A DNA stretch of 27,299 nt, taken from a virus. Below are positions 15,628 through 23,651 of this stretch, in pieces. The notes beneath the pieces were generated by a model, which was not told where the DNA came from, did not search any database, and saw only the letters and a program-made list of their open reading frames with translations. The DNA is taken from positions 1 to 27,299 of IMG/VR virus record IMGVR_UViG_3300025892_000122. The stretch is one strand, 5' to 3'. Made by a program: the position numbers and the translations under genes. Within the stretch, counting starts at the first letter, position 1. Each line of letters opens with the position of its first letter.

Positions 15628-16729
15628 CGTTTTTACTTTTTGGGATCTTAGAATCTGCTGAAGAAACACAACTTTTTGTGATACATGGCATTGGTTTATC
15701 AAATAATTTAAATCCGGTAGTAATATTTCCTAAAGGTTCGTCATCACAGGAATAACTTCGTTTAACACTGCCATCAGGCTCACGAATAATAATACTACGA
15801 TAGCCTGACTCGCAATTCCAACCACTAAAATTATTAAAGTTAAACGCATTGAACCTTTCAGCTTGATCCATGTAATACTTGGCTCCTTTACTATCCTCCA
15901 ATTCAACTTGCATATGTTGTGGAACACCAGTCGTTTCATAGCGGAGATCAAGTTCCACTTTTGGTTTCGGCCGCGATATTTGTTTTTTGATATCGGTAAA
16001 TCCTCGTTGAGGCATTCCATTATGTAGTCGTTGAAGCATATCGTCAGTATAACCATCAACAATAAAGCTGGCAGTAGGATCAGACTGAGGCTTAAGAGTG
16101 ACATTAATTCCCCTTTCATGAAAATATAATGCGTCATCCCAGCATTGTTCAAAATTATCAGGTAGCATTACTTGGTTGATTGTGACTTGAATGTCTTGGC
16201 TTTGACAATATTCTAATTTATCTGCAAAGTCTGCAACTTTAGTATCAGTATCAACGTGTTCTCTATGGCATGATGCGGTAATACTTGATCTATTAAACTT
16301 AGCACAGATTTTAGCATATTCTTCAAACCATTTCATTTTACGTGAAATATTTGAAGTCATATGTACAGAATGATAATTAGTATTAGGAACATCGTTTGCA
16401 AGATATTCCATAATTTCTAAATATTGCGGATGAAATGTAGGTTCACCACCGCTAAAACTAAAATGAAAAGAATTATATCCATTGTCACGAGATTGGCGTT
16501 TGATTTCGTCAATTGTCATAAGAATTAAATCAATAGGCCTGTGATCTTTGACTCGACTTGATGCATATGGCCAACAGTATGAACATGAATAATTACAAAA
16601 TCTGCCGAGTAACCAACTCACCGTAAATAAATCACGATGAAGCATAGTCCTTTGACCAACTTTAACTATATTATCAAATGGTATTTTTGTAAAGTCGTAT
16701 TGACTCCATTTCAAATCAGTCATATACAT
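15623..16729 (-). CDS. Radical SAM protein with C-terminal Cys cluster (fourth, divergent copy)
   Basis: From the ATG at 16729 the protein has 368 aa. The radical SAM signature CNYSCSYC gives Cys45, Cys49 and Cys52 to hold a [4Fe-4S] cluster. A SAM-binding FSFSGGEPTFHP strand-loop follows at about 92-103. The C-terminal part has spaced cysteines (NCESGYRS, SYSCDDEP, PCITKSC) like the SPASM or twitch auxiliary cluster domains of peptide- and sugar-modifying radical SAM enzymes. It is only distantly similar to the three radical SAM proteins at 21633-24648. A TTG nine bases upstream (16738) and an ATG at 16723 are alternative starts. The ATG at 16729 is preferred because other genes of this module start at the same GATTATG string. 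The start overlaps the preceding SGNH gene by 14 bases. The substrate is unknown. Confidence 0.88.
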   Translation of the reverse strand: MYMTDLKWSQYDFTKIPFDNIVKVGQRTMLHRDLFTVSWLLGRFCNYSCSYCWPYASSRVKDHRPIDLILMTIDEIKRQSRDNGYNSFHFSFSGGEPTFHPQYLEIMEYLANDVPNTNYHSVHMTSNISRKMKWFEEYAKICAKFNRSSITASCHREHVDTDTKVADFADKLEYCQSQDIQVTINQVMLPDNFEQCWDDALYFHERGINVTLKPQSDPTASFIVDGYTDDMLQRLHNGMPQRGFTDIKKQISRPKPKVELDLRYETTGVPQHMQVELEDSKGAKYYMDQAERFNAFNFNNFSGWNCESGYRSIIIREPDGSVKRSYSCDDEPLGNITTGFKLFDKPMPCITKSCVSSADSKIPKSKNV

Positions 16730-17453
16730 AATCCTCAACGTAAAATTTTTTCATATATTTTTTTATAAACATTTGAGCTATTTCTTCGTGTCCGTTTTGA
16801 TCTGGATGTTCATCATCAGGTATACCGGAAACTTCGAATCCTCTTTCAATATTTTTTAATTTAAAATTAAGATTTTTAAAATACCAATCATTTTGTATTT
16901 TGGCTTGTATTCTACTAATATTATCTAAATATGACGAATTATGTTTATCAAAAAAATGTGGATATGGTGCTGTCCAACATCCTGCTAAATTATCGTAATA
17001 TTCTAAATTATGATGTCTAGCTATATATCTAGTTCTCCATATATTTCTCAAAGAAGCTCGTATATAACGATAACACGCATCTTTTGCATCAAAATCATAG
17101 CTACTTCCACCACTACATTTTTCATTACTAAACTTAAAATTTTCATGAAAATCTAAATCTTTTAAATTAGTAAACTTAGTCACGCAGTCACCTATGTTTG
17201 ATCTTCGTGGATTAGTCCAAAGTACCATGATTATTGGATCATGATTTTTATATTTTAAAACTGCGTCAAAAACACAATTTTCTATATATGAATTACTTGC
17301 ACGACCTTTACCTAAACTAAGAAGATCCATATTAAGTTTATCTGAAACTAAAATAGGCCAAGCTCTAATATTATTTGTTTTATATTGAGATAAATTGATA
17401 TCTGCAAAACTACATCCAAAAGTTATTAAAATTTTAGATTTAGTCATATACAT
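16716..17453 (-). CDS. SGNH/GDSL-type hydrolase-fold protein (copy A)
   Basis: This protein has 245 aa from the ATG at 17453. The block I motif is ITFGCSFAD, with the presumed nucleophile Ser15 in Gly-Cys-Ser; the oxyanion blocks are GKGRASNSYIEN and VLWTNP; and the terminal Asp-His pair is in DDEHPDQNGHEEIA. These blocks define the SGNH hydrolase superfamily, whose members are esterases, acetyltransferases or deacetylases on sugars and lipids. It has no signal peptide, so it acts in the cytoplasm. It is paralogous to the genes at 17440 and 20977 and ends in the same DYVYD peptide as copy B. A start codon 39 bases upstream is in frame, but the ATG within GATTATGTATATG fits better. It overlaps both neighbours. 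Confidence 0.82.
   Translation of the reverse strand: MYMTKSKILITFGCSFADINLSQYKTNNIRAWPILVSDKLNMDLLSLGKGRASNSYIENCVFDAVLKYKNHDPIIMVLWTNPRRSNIGDCVTKFTNLKDLDFHENFKFSNEKCSGGSSYDFDAKDACYRYIRASLRNIWRTRYIARHHNLEYYDNLAGCWTAPYPHFFDKHNSSYLDNISRIQAKIQNDWYFKNLNFKLKNIERGFEVSGIPDDEHPDQNGHEEIAQMFIKKYMKKFYVEDYVYD
16718..16734 (-). repeat. 17-base gene-junction repeat, copy 1 (SGNH-A to radical SAM)
   Basis: The minus strand reads GGATTATGTATATGACT. In one frame it ends the SGNH protein (Asp-Tyr-Val-Tyr-Asp-stop); in another it holds two possible start codons of the radical SAM gene. An identical 17-mer is at 17442-17458. Confidence 0.85.
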
Positions 17454-18288
17454 AATCCGCTTCTGCAGTAGCTCGTTCTTGATATTTTTCAATGTATTTG
17501 TTTACAAAACTATGAGCGATAAGCTGCATACCTTGCGCGTTTGGATGATGTTCATCTTGAGACAACCAATATTTTGGATATAACTCATAACAAGAACTAC
17601 CCCATTCAAACAGATCGCCGCCTACAACATTATCCCATTTTCTTATTTTATGAAGATATTGATTTAAAGGATTATCTCGTTCTCTTACAGCAACATGAAC
17701 TTCTTGTCTGTTTTTAAAGTTAATTGATGGATCTAATATCCATTCAATTCCATTCAAGATGTTTAATGCTCTATGGTGAATAACTTCAATACCGCGACTT
17801 AAACAAAATTCATTTAAAAGGTAGATATATCGTATCGACCAACGAGCAATATATCTACTAAAATCATCTTTTTTTAGACCAACTTCAATAGTACCTCGAG
17901 GATCATGGCATGTTACATGCATTTCAAGTAATTTACGAAGCGCGACTTGGCACTCAATTTTTGCTGTTCCAAAAGGTGGTTCTAAATCTGGCATATGAAC
18001 ATTAAATGTAAGCTGACTAATTGGCAAATCAAAAGGTTGAGATCTCATAGCTTGAGACCAAGCTGGCATAACGACAATATCTCTATGTGAATTTTCTTCG
18101 ATAGCATCAACAAGAGTGTTATGAATATAATCGTTTCCTGCTCCTCCCATTGCAACGTTGAGTAAATCCCAATCAAAAAATTCAGCTACGTAATTTGGCC
18201 AAATTTTATCCATACCTGCAGTTTTATAATAATGTTCATGCGGAGATGTCCAACTATCACCACCAGCAATTAACAATTTTTTAGCCAT
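17440..18288 (-). CDS. SGNH/GDSL-type hydrolase-fold protein (copy B)
   Basis: This 282-aa protein begins MAKKLLIAGGDSWTS, with the GDS block and presumed nucleophile Ser12. MGGAGNDYIHN supplies the Gly and Asn oxyanion blocks, VVMPAWSQA follows, and DEHHPNAQGMQLIA supplies the C-terminal Asp-His pair. It is a full SGNH-superfamily fold and the longest of three paralogues. The extra length lies in a middle segment (about residues 80-220) that may form a substrate-specific lid. No signal peptide or membrane segment is visible. It ends EADYVYD, like copy A. The start shares eight bases (ATGGCTAA) with the end of the HAD-nucleotidyltransferase gene. Its role in adding or removing acyl groups on a sugar is an inference from context. 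Confidence 0.84.
   Translation of the reverse strand: MAKKLLIAGGDSWTSPHEHYYKTAGMDKIWPNYVAEFFDWDLLNVAMGGAGNDYIHNTLVDAIEENSHRDIVVMPAWSQAMRSQPFDLPISQLTFNVHMPDLEPPFGTAKIECQVALRKLLEMHVTCHDPRGTIEVGLKKDDFSRYIARWSIRYIYLLNEFCLSRGIEVIHHRALNILNGIEWILDPSINFKNRQEVHVAVRERDNPLNQYLHKIRKWDNVVGGDLFEWGSSCYELYPKYWLSQDEHHPNAQGMQLIAHSFVNKYIEKYQERATAEADYVYD
17442..17458 (-). repeat. 17-base gene-junction repeat, copy 2 (SGNH-B to SGNH-A)
   Basis: The same GGATTATGTATATGACT string as at 16718-16734, again used both as the Asp-Tyr-Val-Tyr-Asp end of one protein and as the start of the next. Bases on either side differ between the copies. Confidence 0.85.
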
Positions 18289-19669
18289 GTCTTAAATACT
18301 CTTCTAGATCTTCAGGAGTTCCGATACCCCACATTTTATTTACACTTTTAACTCGAATCTTTTTACCATCAGCAATTGCCTCATTATAAACTGGACAAAC
18401 ATAAAATTCACCGTTTACTTTAATATTTTTTTGAATCATTTGCTCTGCATATTTTACGAAGTCAGATCCTTTTTTCCAATAATATATTCCAACTGTTGCG
18501 TTATTACCGGGCAATGGTTTCTTTTCGGCTACTTGAATTACTAAACCTTTATCACCTAATTCAGCATATGACCATTTGGGATGTGTATTCTTAAATGTTA
18601 AAATACCACCATCGATATCTGCGTGTTTAAATGCATACATACATTCGTTTGAATTCCATTCTATTATTTGATCAGAGTTTGCAATAAGAATAGGAGCATC
18701 ATTATTAATATGTTTTTTTGCAAGTAATATTGTAGAAGCTGCGCCTTGTAACGGTTCATCTTGCTCTATTATTGTTACCTTGGAATTTGTTATTAGTCTA
18801 AGAGTTTCTTTTAAATTATATAATTCAGTATGTTCTTTTTTTACAATAAAAATGTAATTAGCTTTTATATTAATGTTTTTAACAACGGCTTCGATCATTG
18901 GAATACCGTTAATATCAATTAATGGTTTAGGAAAAGAATAACCCTTTTCTTTAAATCGTTTACCATCACCTGCCATTGGAATTACAATATTTAATTCTGA
19001 ACTAATCCATGGAATATTTACTTCTTTAACATTCATTTCATCAAACATATTAATAATTTCATTTTGTACACGAATATTTCTTATACATTGAGTGTCTTCA
19101 ATTTCGTAAAGTAATCCACCTGATCGTAAAGCACCTTGTCTACCAATATGACTATCTTCGAGAATAATAGTTTTTTCTGCTAGAGTACCAACACCAGACA
19201 TCGCATTCCAATATATTTCTGGATGAGGTTTATGATTATTAACATCTTCATTAGATACTCTAATATCAAATAATTTTGATACTCCTAGAGAATAAAGAGA
19301 TTGCGTCACTGTTTCAGAAATACTATTACTACAACATGCTAATTTAATATCTTTTTTTCTCAATACTTTTAAAAAATTAATAAGTTTGTTATCACGTTTA
19401 ATACTACAAGCTATAAGATCTTTTGTACATTCTTGTTTCATTTTCCAAACTAAATCATACAAACTAGGTTTTAAACCGTATTCCTTTGTTAGCAATTTTA
19501 ATTTTTCAGTAGTAGAAAGACCATCATATCGTGATAAATGCACATCTCTATCAATAACTATATTTGCTACTTCTTTTAGCGCAATATTTAATGCTGTATA
19601 ATGTAGTTCTCTCGAATCTATTAGCACACCATCAAGATCTATAATTAATAATTTAGAATACTTTGACAT
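18281..19669 (-). CDS. HAD-family phosphatase fused to sugar-phosphate nucleotidyltransferase
   Basis: The protein has 462 aa from the ATG at 19669. Residues 1-215 form a HAD domain: nucleophile motif DLDGVLIDS with Asp11 and Asp13, motif II CCSNS (112-116), Lys147 in NHKPHPE, and ILEDSHIG with Asp172. Residues 225-462 form a nucleotidyltransferase: IPMAGDGKRF (230-239), the FPKPLI motif (247-251), QGAASTILLAKKHI, ANSDQIIEW for metal binding, and a C-terminal MWGIGTPEDLEEYL typical of sugar-nucleotide pyrophosphorylases. The predicted job is to dephosphorylate a sugar bisphosphate and then activate the sugar-1-phosphate as an NDP-sugar. Sugar and nucleotide are not predictable. An in-frame start 39 bases upstream is less likely because it lies before the conserved N-terminus. 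It overlaps the carbamoyltransferase gene by 17 bases. Confidence 0.87.
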   Translation of the reverse strand: MSKYSKLLIIDLDGVLIDSRELHYTALNIALKEVANIVIDRDVHLSRYDGLSTTEKLKLLTKEYGLKPSLYDLVWKMKQECTKDLIACSIKRDNKLINFLKVLRKKDIKLACCSNSISETVTQSLYSLGVSKLFDIRVSNEDVNNHKPHPEIYWNAMSGVGTLAEKTIILEDSHIGRQGALRSGGLLYEIEDTQCIRNIRVQNEIINMFDEMNVKEVNIPWISSELNIVIPMAGDGKRFKEKGYSFPKPLIDINGIPMIEAVVKNINIKANYIFIVKKEHTELYNLKETLRLITNSKVTIIEQDEPLQGAASTILLAKKHINNDAPILIANSDQIIEWNSNECMYAFKHADIDGGILTFKNTHPKWSYAELGDKGLVIQVAEKKPLPGNNATVGIYYWKKGSDFVKYAEQMIQKNIKVNGEFYVCPVYNEAIADGKKIRVKSVNKMWGIGTPEDLEEYLRHG

Positions 19670-20984
19670 TATATTTTCTTTCAAATTCTTTACCATGTGA
19701 CCAATCATTACATATTGGTTGGCCTTTAATATTTAAACTTGTATTTAATAACATTGGACATTTTGTTAATTCATACCATTCTTCAAGAATAGGTCGAATA
19801 GCTGAATTACAATGTTTTTTTACTATTTGCACTCTCGCAGTTCCATCAACATGAGTAACTGATTTATAGTCATGTTTAGCTTTTGCTGTAAATTGCATAT
19901 ACTCATTCATTGGTCCTTCAAAATATTCATCAGCATATTCTTCTAATATCGCAGGTGCAAATGGTCTGAATTTTTGTCTTTGTTTAATTTCGTTAACAGA
20001 GTCTTGTATATCAAGACGAGGATCAGCAAAAAGACTACGATTACCAAGGGCCCGAGGACCAAACTCAGTACGACCATCAACCACGCCAGCGACACCACGC
20101 TCAAGAATATATCGAGAAACTTCGTTAGGATTAATAGCAATGGGTTTTTTAGCGTACTTTCCAAGATACGGATCCTTCCATTCTAGTTGTTTACCATATA
20201 ATTTAGCTGCAGCGCCAAGAGAAGAACCAGCATCACCAGGATTTGGCATAATCCAAATATTCTTATTATTTATCTTAGAATTAGCTACACAATTTAATGC
20301 GCAACCACCTGATAAAATTAAATTTTTATGATGACAATGTTTTGCAATTAGTTTTAATAATTGCTTTTCATAAAATAACTGTACTGATGCAGCAATATTT
20401 TCTGGTTTTTCTTTTGGTAAATTTATTCCTTTGTGACAGTTGAATTCTAAAAGATATTCGAAATCAATTGTAGGTTCACCATATGCAGCTAATCCCATCA
20501 CAATATATTCTTCTTCCATTGGTTTATAACCTAAACCATGGGTTATAGCTGAATATATAAGTCCTATACTTTGAGGATATTGCATTTCCCAAGTTTGAGT
20601 AAATACTCCATTTCTTACCTCAAAAACAGCAGCTGATTCAGATTCACCAATAGCATCAATGCACAGAATATCACAATCTTTAAATGGAGCCGTTGCCCAT
20701 CCAGCCCAAGCGTGAGTTTCGTAATGATTATACGAAATATCTACTTTTATATTTTCATTTATAGGAAGTTGACCAGCTATAGCTCTTCTTTCATTGACTC
20801 TAGCTTTATTTTCATGACCTACGATAACATCACAATCGCTTGGTATACAGTCAGGCTTAATCCATTTATAATTTTTTTCTCTAACAAATCTTTCAGAGTG
20901 ATGTGCACTACTAATTTTTCCATTTTCGATAATTGTCCATGCAGCGTCATGACTACCTTCTGAAATACCTAATATTTTAATCAT
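19653..20984 (-). CDS. O-carbamoyltransferase, NodU/CmcH/TobZ family
   Basis: This 443-aa protein begins MIKILGISEGSHDAAW, typical of the family. The Kae1-like N-terminal domain has the metal-binding HYETH (His87, His91) and ILCIDAIGE with Asp110, then EEEYIVMGLAAYG and LSGGCALNCVANSKI. The C-terminal YrdC-like domain has EFGPRALGNRS (307-317), KFRPFAPAIL (338-347) and LLNTSLN. Family members use carbamoyl phosphate and ATP to make carbamoyl-adenylate and carbamoylate a hydroxyl on a sugar, antibiotic or Nod factor. After NTSLNIKGQPI the protein ends within about 25 residues, so the usual C-terminal segment is shortened. The length is below the roughly 550-600 aa of NodU and TobZ. The start shares ATGATTAA with the SGNH gene upstream. 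Confidence 0.93.
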   Translation of the reverse strand: MIKILGISEGSHDAAWTIIENGKISSAHHSERFVREKNYKWIKPDCIPSDCDVIVGHENKARVNERRAIAGQLPINENIKVDISYNHYETHAWAGWATAPFKDCDILCIDAIGESESAAVFEVRNGVFTQTWEMQYPQSIGLIYSAITHGLGYKPMEEEYIVMGLAAYGEPTIDFEYLLEFNCHKGINLPKEKPENIAASVQLFYEKQLLKLIAKHCHHKNLILSGGCALNCVANSKINNKNIWIMPNPGDAGSSLGAAAKLYGKQLEWKDPYLGKYAKKPIAINPNEVSRYILERGVAGVVDGRTEFGPRALGNRSLFADPRLDIQDSVNEIKQRQKFRPFAPAILEEYADEYFEGPMNEYMQFTAKAKHDYKSVTHVDGTARVQIVKKHCNSAIRPILEEWYELTKCPMLLNTSLNIKGQPICNDWSHGKEFERKYNVKVF

Positions 20985-21642
20985 AAATAAATTCTACATA
21001 TTCTTTATTTTCAGGAACTGGGTCATGAATCTGTCCTCGATATTTAGTCAAAAAATAATTAGCTATCCAATTGTGAGCTTTTTGATTAGGGTGTCCATCT
21101 CCAGGAATACTGTATTCGTCCTTCAATACCCACATCATGTTATCTTCAAATTTTTGAGGACCAAAATATTCTGAGTTAAAATACCTATTTTTTGCAAAGT
21201 GTGTATTTTCACATCCTACTTTTATGTTTAAATGCTCCCAATTACCAGCTGGAATTGCTAGCGCATGCCCTTGATAAATTGGAATCTTTCTTTGTTTTAA
21301 GAATTCGTTTAATCTCCACATACACCTTAATTGATATTCTACAATCCATTCTTCTTTAAATTCTCGTCTAGGTCCATATCCGTTTTTAGGTATACATCTA
21401 TATCCTTCAGTCCAGAGAGCCATTGTAATTATATCACGTCCTGAATTATCAAGAACACCGTCCATAATTGAATTAGCAATCCAATCATTTGAACAACCTT
21501 CTCCAGCAAAATTTATAAGATCGACTTCTAGTTCCTTTGCCACAATACTTGGCCAAACATTAACATTATTATTAACATATGCTCGATAAAAAGGATCAGT
21601 ATAGCTGCAGCCACTGACTATTAAAAGCTTCTTCATTGCCAT
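20977..21642 (-). CDS. SGNH/GDSL-type hydrolase-fold protein (copy C)
   Basis: This 221-aa protein has an N-terminal LLIVSGCSYTDPF with presumed nucleophile Ser13, an AGEGCSNDWIANS block, a MALWTEG block, and a C-terminal GDGHPNQKAHNWIA Asp-His pair. It is the third SGNH-fold paralogue in the window, shorter than copy B and with Cys before the Ser, as in copy A. The end, EYVEFIYD, resembles the ends of the other two. It has no secretion signal. It lies between a radical SAM gene (overlap through GCAATGGCAATG) and the carbamoyltransferase, so it probably acts on an intermediate of the same pathway. An ATG two codons later is an alternative start. Confidence 0.83.
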   Translation of the reverse strand: MAMKKLLIVSGCSYTDPFYRAYVNNNVNVWPSIVAKELEVDLINFAGEGCSNDWIANSIMDGVLDNSGRDIITMALWTEGYRCIPKNGYGPRREFKEEWIVEYQLRCMWRLNEFLKQRKIPIYQGHALAIPAGNWEHLNIKVGCENTHFAKNRYFNSEYFGPQKFEDNMMWVLKDEYSIPGDGHPNQKAHNWIANYFLTKYRGQIHDPVPENKEYVEFIYD

Positions 21643-22700
21643 TGCGCCACAAATGGATCAAAACCAACATTACATTTTGTTCCACAAGTCTTCATTCTAC
21701 CTTGACCAACACCATGAATATCCCAACTACTTTTAACTGTTGCAAAGAAATCACCTTTAATAATTTCTGTGAGAGGAGTATGATGTACATTTATTTTTTC
21801 AAATCCACCAGTTGACATAATAACTTTATATTCTTGAGAACTTTCAATTGGTCGCCACCACTTATAAACTTGTCCTGCTAACCAACAGCATGGAAAAACT
21901 AATCCTTCTGCAGAAACATATATTTCTTGTTTTTGTAAACATTTTGGTTTAATATCGGCGATATCAATAAACTCATCCATTGAACCATATTTTTCAACAA
22001 TTTTATCGTAATCATTATCAATTGCTTTGTTGCGATATTTAGGGTTTTTCGGTGGAGACAATCGAATAGCATCTTTACCTCTAAAAACTGCTTGATGATC
22101 GTCTTTTTTCTTTAAGTCTGCAGTATTAATATATCTACCAGATTTCTTTACAATAAAATCTTTTACGCCTATAAGTTCTGCAAACATTCGAGCTTGTTCT
22201 ATTTGGTGTTCATTATAATTAAATACTAAAAATGTCCATTTAGCATAACCACCTGCATCACAAAAAGCTGCCATATTATCTTCAACATTAGACCACTTTA
22301 CACCTTGACGATAAAAATGATTGGTATCTTGTAAACCATCAACTGAAAAGTTTACAAATGAAACTACTTTTGCTAATTCTTCCCACCATTCTGGTTTACG
22401 TGCACCTCCATTAGTAGTAACAAACATATTAATTTCAGGATTACACTCACGAACATACTTTGCGTGTTCTAACATATCTGGAGCAAAGATAGGATCTCCG
22501 TGGTTTCCACAGAAAAAGAAAGTTTTAAGATTTGCAAGAAACTCTCGAGAAAAGGCTTTCTTAAAACCTTCAATTGTCATCGATTCATCTTTTAAATACT
22601 GATTAACTTCTCCACCATTCTTATTTCTATCACACATAGGGCAAGAAGCTTGACACATTTGCGTTGGTTCGAAATGAACCATTTTCACATTATTATACAT
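21633..22700 (-). CDS. Radical SAM protein with twitch/SPASM-like C-terminus (paralogue 1)
   Basis: In this 355-aa protein CQASCPMC (Cys16, Cys20, Cys23) is the radical SAM cluster motif, inside a typical VHFEPTQMCQ context. FFFCGNHGDPIFAPD replaces the common GGEP loop as the SAM-binding motif. The partial barrel continues through FVTTNGGARKPEWW and VNFSVDGLQDTNHFYRQG. The C-terminal part has CLQKQEIYVSAEGLVFPCCW and CGTKCN, an auxiliary-cluster arrangement like twitch or SPASM domains. It shares many blocks with the genes at 22704 and 23638. The substrate is unknown; such proteins epimerise, dehydrogenate or cross-link peptides and sugars. It follows the next radical SAM gene by three bases. 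Confidence 0.92.
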   Translation of the reverse strand: MYNNVKMVHFEPTQMCQASCPMCDRNKNGGEVNQYLKDESMTIEGFKKAFSREFLANLKTFFFCGNHGDPIFAPDMLEHAKYVRECNPEINMFVTTNGGARKPEWWEELAKVVSFVNFSVDGLQDTNHFYRQGVKWSNVEDNMAAFCDAGGYAKWTFLVFNYNEHQIEQARMFAELIGVKDFIVKKSGRYINTADLKKKDDHQAVFRGKDAIRLSPPKNPKYRNKAIDNDYDKIVEKYGSMDEFIDIADIKPKCLQKQEIYVSAEGLVFPCCWLAGQVYKWWRPIESSQEYKVIMSTGGFEKINVHHTPLTEIIKGDFFATVKSSWDIHGVGQGRMKTCGTKCNVGFDPFVAQWQ

Positions 22701-22703
22701 TAA

Positions 22704-23651
22704 TTACATATATTCTTTACAGTTTTTACAAATTTCTAAAGGTTCATCAAATAGCTCAGTAAAAAAATCACCTTTAATTATATCATCATATTCGTATTTA
22801 TGCAAGTTATTATCTAAGTTAAATAAGTTAAGTTCTGCATATGTCGTATGTTCAGTTGCAATTGCTGGCATGTAACAACATTGCCACAAATTACCCCAAG
22901 CATCTAATTGAACTTTAGCCCATTTTCTCCAATAACATTTTGAATCTACAGTTACTTCTACACCTTTTTCTCTTAGAGGATAATTTCTATTATCGTGTTT
23001 TAAATCAATTGTATTATATTCGTATTTTCGAAAAGATTCAATATCTCCACGCGTAGCTATATGTTCTTCCCATTTCTTATATTTCTTATGATATATGTTT
23101 TCCATATATGATTTTTGCAATTCAAATTCTACACAACCCATTTCTTTAGATAGTTTATGTGCTTTTTTTATTTCATGTTCATTATGTTTAAAAACTATAT
23201 ATGTCCAAGATGCTTGTCCACCATTATCTATAAAAGATTTCATGTTTTTAAGAATAGAATCGATATTGCAACCTCTTCTATATAGTTCGTTTGTTTCTAC
23301 TCCATCAACTGCAAATCTAACTCTACCATGTCTAAATTCTGATAATAATATAGCAAGATCTTTCCACCAAGAAACAGATCTCGCAGATCCATTTGTTGAT
23401 ATTATAACAGTACAACGTCTTGGAATTAAATTAATTAATCCAAAAACATCAGGGTGACTAGTAAAATCACCATAAGCTCCATTGAAAGTTACTGTTTTTA
23501 TTTTTTCGAAATTTATTTTTTGAAATATTTTAATTGGTAGATGAGTAAGCTCTACAGCTGTTTCACCACCATCTTTATTTCGTACACAACCACCACAATG
23601 ACTATTACAATATGTTGTTATGTCTACGTGTAATTGTCTAGGTTGCAACAT
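22704..23651 (-). CDS. Radical SAM protein with twitch/SPASM-like C-terminus (paralogue 2, most divergent)
   Basis: This 315-aa protein has CNSHCGGC (Cys15, Cys19, Cys22) as the cluster motif, FNGAYGDFTSHPD as the SAM-binding loop, then IISTNGSARSVSWW, FAVDGVETNELYRRG and WTYIVFKHNEHEIKKA. The C-terminal half has CYWRKWAKVQLDAWGNLWQCCY and ends in CKNCKEYM. It has the same architecture as its neighbours but is shorter and differs around the first Cys motif, so it may act on a different step or substrate. It overlaps the upstream radical SAM gene by 14 bases. Confidence 0.92.
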   Translation of the reverse strand: MLQPRQLHVDITTYCNSHCGGCVRNKDGGETAVELTHLPIKIFQKINFEKIKTVTFNGAYGDFTSHPDVFGLINLIPRRCTVIISTNGSARSVSWWKDLAILLSEFRHGRVRFAVDGVETNELYRRGCNIDSILKNMKSFIDNGGQASWTYIVFKHNEHEIKKAHKLSKEMGCVEFELQKSYMENIYHKKYKKWEEHIATRGDIESFRKYEYNTIDLKHDNRNYPLREKGVEVTVDSKCYWRKWAKVQLDAWGNLWQCCYMPAIATEHTTYAELNLFNLDNNLHKYEYDDIIKGDFFTELFDEPLEICKNCKEYM

